Source: Legionella spiritensis
GTDB taxonomy: Bacteria > Pseudomonadota > Gammaproteobacteria > Legionellales > Legionellaceae
Direction: 5' to 3'
Assembly: GCF_900186965.1 (NCBI RefSeq)
Contig: NZ_LT906457.1
Coordinates: 273,501 to 337,500, forward strand
Length of the DNA: 64,000 nucleotides
A program made the position numbers and the translations under genes. Positions 1-7,783 of the stretch are shown here, in pieces; within the stretch, counting starts at the first letter, position 1; each line of letters begins with the position of its first letter. A model generated the notes under the pieces. That model made no database searches. It saw nothing but the letters and a program-made list of their open reading frames with translations, and was not told the origin of the DNA.

Positions 1-78
1 GCCGGTTATTATTCTCCCGATCGTATTATAGATATTAATGAACTGGCCATTCCCAAGGGACGGGCGCTTGATGAGTAA
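1..78 (+). CDS. C-terminal end of an upstream gene (partial)
   Basis: An open frame runs from the first base of the window to a TAA at 76-78 and encodes the last 25 residues of a protein ending in ...IPKGRALDE. The next gene's ATG at 71 overlaps this stop by 8 bp, the usual sign of translational coupling in an operon. In uracil-catabolism (URC) clusters the gene before URC4 is often a GTP cyclohydrolase II-like protein (URC1). That identity is an inference from context, because the visible tail carries no diagnostic motif. Confidence 0.6.
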   Translation, partial: AGYYSPDRIIDINELAIPKGRALDE

Positions 79-1300
79 TTATGACAATCAGGTAATCACG
101 CGTTTACGGGATTTGCGCACGATTCGGGAACAGGCCGGACGTTTGCTGGAACTGGGGCGTGCCAAGCAACTCAATCATTTTTCCCTGGATGAATCACGAT
201 TGGCGGATACGGCACAGTTTGTGACAGAAGTAATGCTGGAAAATTACCCTGATCTGGATATTCCCTATCATTCGCGCTGGCGTCATTTTGAAGCGGGCGG
301 CCACCACCGTGTTCAGCAGTTACGTACACAGCTTTCCGGATCTGCTGATGAGGACATGGGAAACATTTTTTTTGAACTGGCGATCATCAGCGTGTTGCTC
401 GATGCGGGAGCAGGCCATCAATGGAAATTTTTTGATCAGAAAACCGGCCGGAATTTCAGTCGTTCGGAAGGACTGGCCATAGCCAGTTTTGAATGGTACA
501 TGAGTGGAGGATTCAGTTGTACGCCTCAACAACCTTATCGTGTCGATTATGAGCGACTACAGTCTTTGCGGCTGGTGGATTTAAAAGAGGCTTTTCAGGT
601 TTCAAAAGACAACCCTTTGGAAGGGCTGGAAGGGCGATTACAGCTTTTGAACCAACTGGGGGATGTTTTAGTCAAATCGCCGCAATTTTTCGGTATAGAA
701 GCGCGTTTAGGTCATTTTTATCAGCATATTACAACACAACTTGTTGAACAACGGATTCCCGCCCACGCTCTTTTTACATCGGTTTTGCTGGCATTTACCG
801 ACGTATGGCCGAAACGTCTGCACTATCAGGGCGTACCGTTGGGAGATGTCTGGACTCATTCTCAATTAAAGTCGGATAGGGTGGGTTCGGAATATATTCC
901 CTTTCATAAATTGTCGCAATGGTTAACTTATTCCCTGATAGAGCCGCTGGAGTGGTCCGGTGTGGTTGTCACTCATCTTGATGCGTTGACGGGGTTGCCG
1001 GAATATCGTAACGGCGGGTTATTTATTGATATGGGGGTCTTGCAGCCCAGGCATGAAGATATCCTGATCGAGGCGCAGGATCCGGGATCGGAAGTGGTTG
1101 TGGAATGGCGGGCTTTAACCGTTTCCTTGCTGGATGAACTGGCTTATCGTATCAGAGATCAGTTACAGTGTGATGAACAGGTATTGCCACTGGCAAGGAT
1201 ACTTCAAGGGGGATCCTGGGATGCAGGCCGAAAAACGGCTGCAAAATTACGTCAGGGAACCCCGCCAATTACGATCATAAGCGATGGGACAATATTTTAG
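71..1300 (+). CDS. URC4/Urg3-like DUF1688 protein
   Basis: This 409-residue protein resembles the DUF1688 family (URC4/urg3), linked to the URC pathway of uracil breakdown in fungi and some bacteria. Its biochemical reaction is not firmly known. I chose the ATG at 71 rather than the one at 38 because it overlaps the stop of the preceding frame (ATGAGTAA arrangement), while the earlier start would lie inside the upstream gene. No signal peptide or membrane segment is seen, so it should be cytosolic. The stop is followed 43 bp later by upp, so the three genes probably form one transcript for pyrimidine use. The TAG stop is followed directly by GGCGTGTTTTTAAAG, a string repeated in inverse orientation at 32592-32607. 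Confidence 0.75.
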   Translation: MSNYDNQVITRLRDLRTIREQAGRLLELGRAKQLNHFSLDESRLADTAQFVTEVMLENYPDLDIPYHSRWRHFEAGGHHRVQQLRTQLSGSADEDMGNIFFELAIISVLLDAGAGHQWKFFDQKTGRNFSRSEGLAIASFEWYMSGGFSCTPQQPYRVDYERLQSLRLVDLKEAFQVSKDNPLEGLEGRLQLLNQLGDVLVKSPQFFGIEARLGHFYQHITTQLVEQRIPAHALFTSVLLAFTDVWPKRLHYQGVPLGDVWTHSQLKSDRVGSEYIPFHKLSQWLTYSLIEPLEWSGVVVTHLDALTGLPEYRNGGLFIDMGVLQPRHEDILIEAQDPGSEVVVEWRALTVSLLDELAYRIRDQLQCDEQVLPLARILQGGSWDAGRKTAAKLRQGTPPITIISDGTIF

Positions 1301-1342
1301 GGCGTGTTTTTAAAGTTATCGCCCCTAATCAAGGAAAGAATC

Positions 1343-1984
1343 ATGAATAATAATGTTGTTGAAGTACATCATCCTCTCATCCGGCATAAATTGACCATTA
1401 TGCGAAAGAAAGAAACCAGTTCAAGTAAATTCAGGGCGTTAATGCATGAAATCAGTATTTTGCTGGCGTACGAAGTGACAAGGGATTTGGAAATTGAATA
1501 CGAAGATATTGAAACGCCCGTAGCGCCTATGCGTTCGCCGGTACTCAAAGGCAAGAAACCGGTTTTTGTCTCCATATTACGAGCGGGCAATGGTTTGCTG
1601 GATGGTATGCTGGAGCTTATGCCTTCGGCACGTGTAGGACATATAGGGTTATACCGGGATGAAAAAACGCTGATGGTGGTGGAGTATTATTGTAAATTGC
1701 CGGAGCACATTCAACAGCGCGATATTATTGTGGTCGATCCGATGCTGGCTACCGGCCATACGGCTATTGCCGCCGTTAACCGTATTAAAGAGGTTGAGCC
1801 GAAGTCTATCAAGTTTCTTTGTCTGCTGGCGGCTCCGGAGGGGATCCGGGCATTCCAGGACGTGCATCCCGATGTCACCATTTATACCGCGAACGTTGAT
1901 GAAAAACTCAATGACAAGTCTTATATTCTGCCCGGCCTGGGAGACGCCGGTGATCGGATTTATGGAACAAAGCTGGATAATTAA
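1343..1984 (+). CDS. upp: Uracil phosphoribosyltransferase
   Basis: Upp converts uracil and PRPP to UMP in pyrimidine salvage and acts in the cytosol. The 213-residue protein has the usual family length. It shows the PRPP-binding loop [11 protein letters not shown] near residues 128-138 and the C-terminal uracil-binding region ending [13 protein letters not shown]. The start at 1343 is preferred over an in-frame start at 1304 because AAGGAAAG lies just before it and the product then begins [16 protein letters not shown], as in other Upp proteins. It lies 42 bp after the DUF1688 gene, so catabolism and salvage of uracil are probably co-expressed. Confidence 0.95.
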   Translation: MNNNVVEVHHPLIRHKLTIMRKKETSSSKFRALMHEISILLAYEVTRDLEIEYEDIETPVAPMRSPVLKGKKPVFVSILRAGNGLLDGMLELMPSARVGHIGLYRDEKTLMVVEYYCKLPEHIQQRDIIVVDPMLATGHTAIAAVNRIKEVEPKSIKFLCLLAAPEGIRAFQDVHPDVTIYTANVDEKLNDKSYILPGLGDAGDRIYGTKLDN

Positions 1985-2030
1985 TCAACTATTACTGTTT
2001 CCATGTCGTTTGGCATGGTTTTAATTCTTA

Positions 2031-2071
2031 AAAAACGTCTACGTCCCGCGAACAAGTCGCGGCACGTAGAC
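2031..2071 (-). terminator. Rho-independent terminator of the DUF1624 gene
   Basis: GTCTACGT-CCCGCG and CGCGG-CACGTAGAC pair as a GC-rich hairpin at 2037-2071. On the minus strand the stem is followed by GTTTTTTAAG, giving the U-run needed to end transcription of the gene that stops at 2119. On the plus strand no U-run follows, so it is less convincing as the end of upp. Confidence 0.75.
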
Positions 2072-2118
2072 AATTTCAGAACCATTTGTATATCACCACC
2101 GGAGCAAGATCAGGTTGG

Positions 2119-3339
2119 CTAAAACATACGCCAAATAGAGTGCCTGCTTTTGGTTCGTTTGAAAATACGATATTGCTTGCATAGTGGATAAAGGATAGCA
2201 AGGCCTAACATCCAGAATCCGGCCATTGTTAATGCAGTGTTTGCGCGAGTGGTTATCAACAGAGATATACCGTAATAAACAAACCAGTGCAGGATAAAGA
2301 AGAATAAAGCACTTTGGCCAAAAGTTTTTAATGGAGAAACGTACAAAACTAACTGGGGCCAACGTCTTAGACTTTGTTGCCATAGACAAAGTCCTATGAG
2401 ATTGATGGCAAACGACCATAAAAAATAGTCGATGCTGGGTGGAAATTTGCTCATGCTAAAATAACTCGCCCAATGGACGGTTTCACCGGCTGTCGGTGAC
2501 TTGTAATCACCAAAAGCGCACCAGCCGATTAAATTCAGAGTACGCAATGCAAACCAGGTTATGAATAAAAGTAATGCCAACTGACCAAAACGCTTAAAAA
2601 CCTTCTCGCCGGATGCCTGCCAGAGTTTTCCCAAAAAAAGACCAAAAGCCACCGCTGGAAACCAGGGTATTGGTGTAAAATTAATGTCCATGGGAAACGG
2701 TTGATGAGATGCTCCACCGGTGATCAGCAGAATTCGCCAGAGAGAGGAAGAGGTTGGATTTTGAGTCCACCACCATTGCAGCAGGAGAGGAATGGCAAAG
2801 GTGAGAGCTAGTGGTAGAAAATACCCCCAGGTTTGCTGGTTGTGTCTGTGGATCCATTGCAAGCAAAGCCCGGCAGCTATCATACACAAACCAAGACTCA
2901 ACAGTACCCCTGCATAGAAATAAATTTCGCCCATGGCAAACCATTCGAACAGGTGTAGTAGCGTTAATTGCAGCAATATCAACAATATCCCACGAAGTGT
3001 CAGGTAATGCACGATGGCTGTTGATGACCAGCCTTCTTTCAGGCGAGCTTGAAAAAGGATAAAAACACCCAGCCCCATCATCATAAAAAAACCACCGGCG
3101 GCCACCGTTGACACGAACATTTGTTGCCACAAATCCAGCCAATATTGCCCTTTCCAGACAGGAGAGCCGGTGGATTGAATATTGGAATAATTGTTGATCC
3201 CTGTATATTCGCGACAATGTGAGAAAGCCATCAAAATCATAATGAATCCACGTTGCAAATCCAGAGCCTCCAGGCGGGTCGTGTTAGTTGCATCATAAAT
3301 CCCTGTCAAATGGGTTAAGGTTTGCTGTGAGTAATTCAT
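2119..3339 (-). CDS. DUF1624 / heparan-alpha-glucosaminide N-acetyltransferase-like membrane protein
   Basis: This 406-residue polytopic inner-membrane protein has about ten hydrophobic helices. The N-terminal motif RLEALDLQRGFIMILMAFSH is typical of the DUF1624/HGSNAT-related acyltransferase superfamily, in which the R-x-x-x-x-D-x-x-R-G stretch opens helix 1. Family members are thought to move acyl groups across the membrane onto sugars or other acceptors, but the bacterial substrates are mostly unknown. It is convergent with upp and separated from it by a terminator-like hairpin. It looks like a single-gene unit: the FUSC gene upstream ends at 3437, leaving a 97-bp AT-rich promoter-sized gap. 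Confidence 0.75.
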   Translation of the reverse strand: MNYSQQTLTHLTGIYDATNTTRLEALDLQRGFIMILMAFSHCREYTGINNYSNIQSTGSPVWKGQYWLDLWQQMFVSTVAAGGFFMMMGLGVFILFQARLKEGWSSTAIVHYLTLRGILLILLQLTLLHLFEWFAMGEIYFYAGVLLSLGLCMIAAGLCLQWIHRHNQQTWGYFLPLALTFAIPLLLQWWWTQNPTSSSLWRILLITGGASHQPFPMDINFTPIPWFPAVAFGLFLGKLWQASGEKVFKRFGQLALLLFITWFALRTLNLIGWCAFGDYKSPTAGETVHWASYFSMSKFPPSIDYFLWSFAINLIGLCLWQQSLRRWPQLVLYVSPLKTFGQSALFFFILHWFVYYGISLLITTRANTALTMAGFWMLGLAILYPLCKQYRIFKRTKSRHSIWRMF

Positions 3340-3436
3340 GTCTTTGATCGGATCCCTTTCATATTAATAATTACATTTGATTGAACTAAACGAGATTTAC
3401 CATGAATATTCGGATAGGAACCTCCCATGATACAAG

Positions 3437-4324
3437 TTATTTTCGTTTTTCAATATTGATAAATTCCTGCCGCGCCTTCGCCATCAGGGTGGTGTAGCGT
3501 AGCCAATGGGTACGGCTTGCTTCGGGTGAAGGAACCAGGAGTTCTGAAAAGTTGAGTGCGAATATCAGCCTCCGGATCTCCCAGATGAGTTTATGAAAGG
3601 ACTGGACGCGCTGTTTGATCGGCTCACTGGCTTTCAAGTCGAGCATTAAATTTTCCGAGCTTGTCTCGATGAGTGAAAATTTATGAATGAAATTATTGCG
3701 CAGGCGCTCAATAAATAACACGGAGTTTACCTCATTATCCCGTGCCTGTTTAATTTCCCTGCCGGTATTTTTAAGCAGATCATAAATCATAATTTGATGA
3801 TATAAATACAGTTTTTGTGAATATTGGTAGGTGCCAAATAAAAAATAATCACTGGTCATGACTATGATTATGCCAATTAATGTGCAAATGCCGCGATTGA
3901 TAACCATTTCAAACGGGCCTTCCGGAGTATTGTCCTGCATGGTTTGGGCAAGTAACAGAAACACGGTGACGGTGATAAAAAATACGCTGATATCGTATCT
4001 CGCGGGATTCAGTGACGAGACCACCATACCGATAAGGGCAATGGCAAAGACAATGGGAATCAGGCGATAATTTAACTGCATGATATACAGTAACGGCAAT
4101 AATACAATCAACGCGCTTAAGGTTCCCAGGATGCGGTGGATGGAGCGTTTCAGAATTAATCCCGGTTCAATGCCGGCGCTTACCACAAGGACGGTTAATA
4201 ATATCCATTGCCGGTGGGGAACGGTGGAAAATAAGAAAATGACAAGGGCCGTCAGATAGATAATCAGCAAATGGATAAACCGGGCGTATTCCAGTTTTTT
4301 CTTTAATGTCCGGGCGTGTTGCAT
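3437..4324 (-). CDS. FUSC-family half-transporter, second subunit
   Basis: This 295-residue protein has five or six N-terminal membrane helices (about residues 15-165) followed by a soluble helical part, the pattern of one half of an aromatic acid exporter of the AaeB/FUSC (fusaric acid resistance) type. Its ATG lies inside the end of the preceding FUSC gene, with a 22-bp overlap in another frame. Full-length AaeB proteins carry two such halves in one chain of roughly 650 residues, so the two adjacent genes here probably work together as a split transporter. It is the last gene of the outer-membrane-factor, adaptor, FUSC, FUSC operon. Confidence 0.7.
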   Translation of the reverse strand: MQHARTLKKKLEYARFIHLLIIYLTALVIFLFSTVPHRQWILLTVLVVSAGIEPGLILKRSIHRILGTLSALIVLLPLLYIMQLNYRLIPIVFAIALIGMVVSSLNPARYDISVFFITVTVFLLLAQTMQDNTPEGPFEMVINRGICTLIGIIIVMTSDYFLFGTYQYSQKLYLYHQIMIYDLLKNTGREIKQARDNEVNSVLFIERLRNNFIHKFSLIETSSENLMLDLKASEPIKQRVQSFHKLIWEIRRLIFALNFSELLVPSPEASRTHWLRYTTLMAKARQEFINIEKRK

Positions 4325-5235
4325 AATTGATTCCAGCGACGGATTGCCTTATGTAAACAGCGGATCACGTATTTTTGCAAAGGGGTTTCTGATACGACAA
4401 CTATTTCTGTAACAGGGCAGGGTGTTAAGTGACGCATGCTGTCGCGCAGTTGGGCAAAACTTTGTTGCACGGCACGCCATAAATCATCGTTTTTTGTTTC
4501 ATAATAAATATTATCAAACGCAAACTGGATATTGCGGATATACACGGCAATTCTAAAGGTGTTCATCAAGTCTTGTTTGGGAACCAGTTGCCGTACGGCG
4601 CGGACAGTACTTAAATGATGGATTTCCTCTGAAAGATAGCGCCTGTCCTGTCGTTGAATGGCCGCTTCGATATCCGCCTCCATGCACGCAATGTATTTTT
4701 GCATGGCCCGACGCCATATGATGAGCGATTGATTGGGATACAGATGTAAACAAACAAACATCGTCATCATGGACAGCATGGCGGAGGTGCACATGCTATA
4801 GAGAACCTGTAAATTGGCCGGCGGCTGGTAACTTAACACCACCGTCGCTGTCGCCAGGATAATCATGGTAATGTTTTTTAATTCGCCAAAAAAAGCGGCA
4901 ACAAAAAAATACAATCCACTCAGGAATAATGCGGCATAAAAAAAGAACAGGATGCGAAAGGGATACATTAAATAAAACGTGGCAATGCCTGTAAGCGTCG
5001 CGGCAAAGATAAACCCTGTCAGAAGATCTTTTTTTCGCCGGCTTGCCACGGTAGGTACTTCATAAAACGACACCACCAGCATGGGGGCGGCAAACGTCAT
5101 AAAATTATCCGGTTTAAAGAACCAATAGACGTACGTCAGAACGGTGGCTGTAAACAGGGCTTTACCCAGCACTATCCGCTGAATGGCGTAAGGGTCTATC
5201 CTATCCAGCCAGTTAACCGGTTCTGATGTAGACAT
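4303..5235 (-). CDS. FUSC-family half-transporter, first subunit
   Basis: This 310-residue protein has an N-terminal membrane bundle (residues about 20-165) and a C-terminal cytosolic helical domain, matching one half of AaeB/FUSC exporters. The start at 5235 (MSTSEPVNW) has GGGAG eight bases upstream. An earlier in-frame TTG at 5250 would lack a good ribosome site. The gene overlaps the end of the EmrA-like gene by 23 bp and the following FUSC gene by 22 bp, so translation of the operon is tightly coupled. Substrate is unknown; family members export aromatic acids and related toxic compounds. Confidence 0.7.
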   Translation of the reverse strand: MSTSEPVNWLDRIDPYAIQRIVLGKALFTATVLTYVYWFFKPDNFMTFAAPMLVVSFYEVPTVASRRKKDLLTGFIFAATLTGIATFYLMYPFRILFFFYAALFLSGLYFFVAAFFGELKNITMIILATATVVLSYQPPANLQVLYSMCTSAMLSMMTMFVCLHLYPNQSLIIWRRAMQKYIACMEADIEAAIQRQDRRYLSEEIHHLSTVRAVRQLVPKQDLMNTFRIAVYIRNIQFAFDNIYYETKNDDLWRAVQQSFAQLRDSMRHLTPCPVTEIVVVSETPLQKYVIRCLHKAIRRWNQLCNTPGH

Positions 5236-6244
5236 ATGCACTGCTCCCAACGGACAAAGGGTATTTGGGATCGGGATCGGTGATCCTGATGATCACGGGT
5301 AATCGCTGCGGCAGTAAAATCCACTGATTTTCATTAGTCACATTCTGCAACTGCGAACGAAGATCAACCTGTTGCCGATTAGCTGCCCAGTAATTGGAAT
5401 CCACAACACCGTGAAACATTTTCCGCCCCAGATACATTCTTGGAAAAATCAAAGCCCTGGAGCCATTTTGCACATCCCGCAAATCCGTTTCGTTAAAATT
5501 GGCCTGAATATACAATTCATCGGTATTGACCAGAGAAAATAACGGTTGATTCCTGTTAATGGGCGTACCTTTGGTAAAAAATAAATTTTGTACCACGCCA
5601 TTTTGATGGGCGATGACTTCCGTAAGCTGTAAATCCACTTCGGCGATGCGTAATTGGGCGATAAGTGAATCGATATCTTTTTTTTGCGCTTCCATTCGAT
5701 ATTGATCAATCTCCAGTTGTTTTAACGCGGCCTGCCAGGTATCTTTCGCCGCTTTGGTTTCCTGCTCGGAGTTTTGTAACTGTATAAGGGAGATAGATCG
5801 ATTGGCGTATCCCTTGTGATATTTTTTATCATCCTGATCCAGCTTGATGAAAATTTTATGTTTGTTTTCACTGATTTTCTGATCGCGCTCGAAGGTGGTT
5901 TGTAATACCAGAAAATTGGCGCGTGCCGAGGCCAGCTCCGCTTGCAAACGTGCCACGTTGTATTCATAGGGTGGCTTGAACACGGTAAACAGCTTTTGCC
6001 CCTCATGGACATAGTCTCCGTTTTTCACATAAAGATGGGTGATATAGCCGTTTACCTGCGCGGCAACGGGACGTACATTGTTGACTACAAAGGCATTGTC
6101 GGTAAAAGGAAACAGATAGGAAAAAAGATAAATCAGGGCAGTCAGTACTCCGATGAAAATAATGAAATTAGGGAGCGTGACCAATCTCCTCAGAGGGGTA
6201 ACATGCTTTTTTGTGCGTTGATACCATGTTGCAATAAAAGTCAT
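5213..6244 (-). CDS. EmrA/HlyD-type membrane fusion protein
   Basis: This 343-residue periplasmic adaptor is anchored by one N-terminal helix (about residues 27-48). It then shows the lipoyl/barrel-sandwich half motif VNGYITHLYVKNGDYVHEGQ, a long coiled-coil hairpin (about 95-200) and the second lipoyl half with VIAHQNGVVQNLFF. This is the order seen in EmrA and AaeA. It would link the FUSC inner-membrane proteins to the outer-membrane factor encoded just upstream. The gap to the upstream gene is 30 bp. The name emrA or aaeA is not assigned because the pump partner is FUSC type, not MFS. Confidence 0.8.
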   Translation of the reverse strand: MTFIATWYQRTKKHVTPLRRLVTLPNFIIFIGVLTALIYLFSYLFPFTDNAFVVNNVRPVAAQVNGYITHLYVKNGDYVHEGQKLFTVFKPPYEYNVARLQAELASARANFLVLQTTFERDQKISENKHKIFIKLDQDDKKYHKGYANRSISLIQLQNSEQETKAAKDTWQAALKQLEIDQYRMEAQKKDIDSLIAQLRIAEVDLQLTEVIAHQNGVVQNLFFTKGTPINRNQPLFSLVNTDELYIQANFNETDLRDVQNGSRALIFPRMYLGRKMFHGVVDSNYWAANRQQVDLRSQLQNVTNENQWILLPQRLPVIIRITDPDPKYPLSVGSSAYVYIRTG

Positions 6245-6274
6245 TTCAGATCCATTAGTGATTGTCCCTTGTTT

Positions 6275-7618
6275 TCATCCTTGTGCGGCGTATCCCCCGC
6301 CTAAATCCTGATACAGCATGATTAGCGACATCGCCAGTTGTAACTTGGCCTGATTGCGGGTCAGCGCCAATTCGTCCAGATAAATCTTACTATCTAACAA
6401 TTCCTTATAGGAAATCAAACCGGTATGGTATAACCCCTTTTGTAATTGATATTCGTGGCGGTAGGATTTTTCGGCATCCAGGGTTGCCTGGTATTGTTCA
6501 TTGGCTCGTTTATTGGCGGAAAAATCATTGTCTACGTCGCGTAAAACGCGCCGTACGGTTTTGACATATTCCGCCGCACTCGCGCGATAAACGCCTTTTT
6601 TGGCTTGTATCAGGCCAAGCGTGCCGGGCACCAGGGTGCTCTGCAGATAGGCGTCGGTTGCCTGTTCAAACGTGCTGTTTGGCAAATGCGCCTCGCCAAT
6701 GAAATCGTCAAGTTGCAAGGCAGGAAAAAAATTGCTGTAGGCTACGGCAATGCCGGCATGATCGCGCTTGACCGCAAAATACGCCATTTTGACGTCCGGT
6801 CGATTATTTAAAACCGTTGCCGGCAGGCTGCCCGGTTTAAAACGGCTAAATTCGATTTCCGGGAATGAATGGGCTGTTTTTATCTGTCCGGGATTTAAGT
6901 TTACCAGGAAACGCAACGCGTTTTGACTGACGACAATATTATGTTCTACGGGTTTGCGTTGCGCCTCAACGAGTTTTTCCGTGACCAGTAGCTTGTCCAA
7001 ATCAATGTCGTTGCTTAAACCAATCGTAATATTTTTACGGCTAAGGGTAATTAATTTCCGCACATCCCCTGTTAACTGATTTAATAAACGAAGTTGTTCC
7101 CTTTCAGCCAGCAAGGTGAAATACGCCGAGGCAATTTGTCCAATCAGCACCAGGCGTACACCATCCACCTGGGCAGCCTGATAAGCAAGATTATATTGTA
7201 ATTTTTTTTGTCTGGTGAACAATTCCATTATGTTAAGGGCATAGTACGGCCAGACACCATAAAAACCACCGGGAACGCCAAGAGCCGGATTGGTTGAATA
7301 GCCGCCGTAGACATTGAGCAAGGGGATCCAGTTTAGTTTCACCTGTTTGAGTTCGCCGCGAGCCTGCTCCAGATTGGCCAGGGCGATATGGATATCAGGG
7401 TTATGCCGAAGTCCGCATGCGATCAGTCGATTTAATTCGCTGTTTCGGAATGGTTGCCACCAGGCATATTCAGGCTCGTTACGGTGAAGCTGGTATTGCT
7501 TGTCCATCGAGGGAAAGCGTTTGGGCGCGGTAATCCGCGGCACGCTTTTTTCACTCCCGAGGCCGCAGCTTGTCAGGCATAATAATGCTAATAGTAATAG
7601 GGCCAGCCGCTTGTGCAT
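6275..7618 (-). CDS. NodT-type outer membrane efflux lipoprotein
   Basis: This is the TolC-like outer-membrane channel of the efflux operon. From the ATG at 7618 it begins with a lipoprotein signal, MHKRLALLLLALLCLTSCG, with the lipobox LTSC. An in-frame ATG at 7678 has GGGGAG but at a very short spacing and would put 20 polar residues before the signal, so I prefer 7618. The protein (447 residues) has the duplicated helical OEP repeats of the RND outer-membrane lipoprotein (NodT) family. It is the first gene of a four-gene minus-strand operon running to 3437 and is divergent from the adenylate cyclase gene. Confidence 0.8.
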   Translation of the reverse strand: MHKRLALLLLALLCLTSCGLGSEKSVPRITAPKRFPSMDKQYQLHRNEPEYAWWQPFRNSELNRLIACGLRHNPDIHIALANLEQARGELKQVKLNWIPLLNVYGGYSTNPALGVPGGFYGVWPYYALNIMELFTRQKKLQYNLAYQAAQVDGVRLVLIGQIASAYFTLLAEREQLRLLNQLTGDVRKLITLSRKNITIGLSNDIDLDKLLVTEKLVEAQRKPVEHNIVVSQNALRFLVNLNPGQIKTAHSFPEIEFSRFKPGSLPATVLNNRPDVKMAYFAVKRDHAGIAVAYSNFFPALQLDDFIGEAHLPNSTFEQATDAYLQSTLVPGTLGLIQAKKGVYRASAAEYVKTVRRVLRDVDNDFSANKRANEQYQATLDAEKSYRHEYQLQKGLYHTGLISYKELLDSKIYLDELALTRNQAKLQLAMSLIMLYQDLGGGYAAQG

Positions 7619-7783
7619 TTTTATTGAAGGTTGTCGTTGACTCCTATAACTCTGCCATAAAAGACTATTTAACACCATGACTCCCCAGGTTCTGTTGTTA
7701 TTATGAACTATGCTTATTCAAGGAAACAAACATTCTGTTTGATAAACGTACAAGGTTTGTATCTTTCAATAAAAGAAAAAATT

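Noticed and set aside
2681..3217. Open frame of 178 codons on the minus strand within the DUF1624 gene
   Set aside because: It is a second frame of the same strand inside a clear membrane-protein gene, with no family resemblance.
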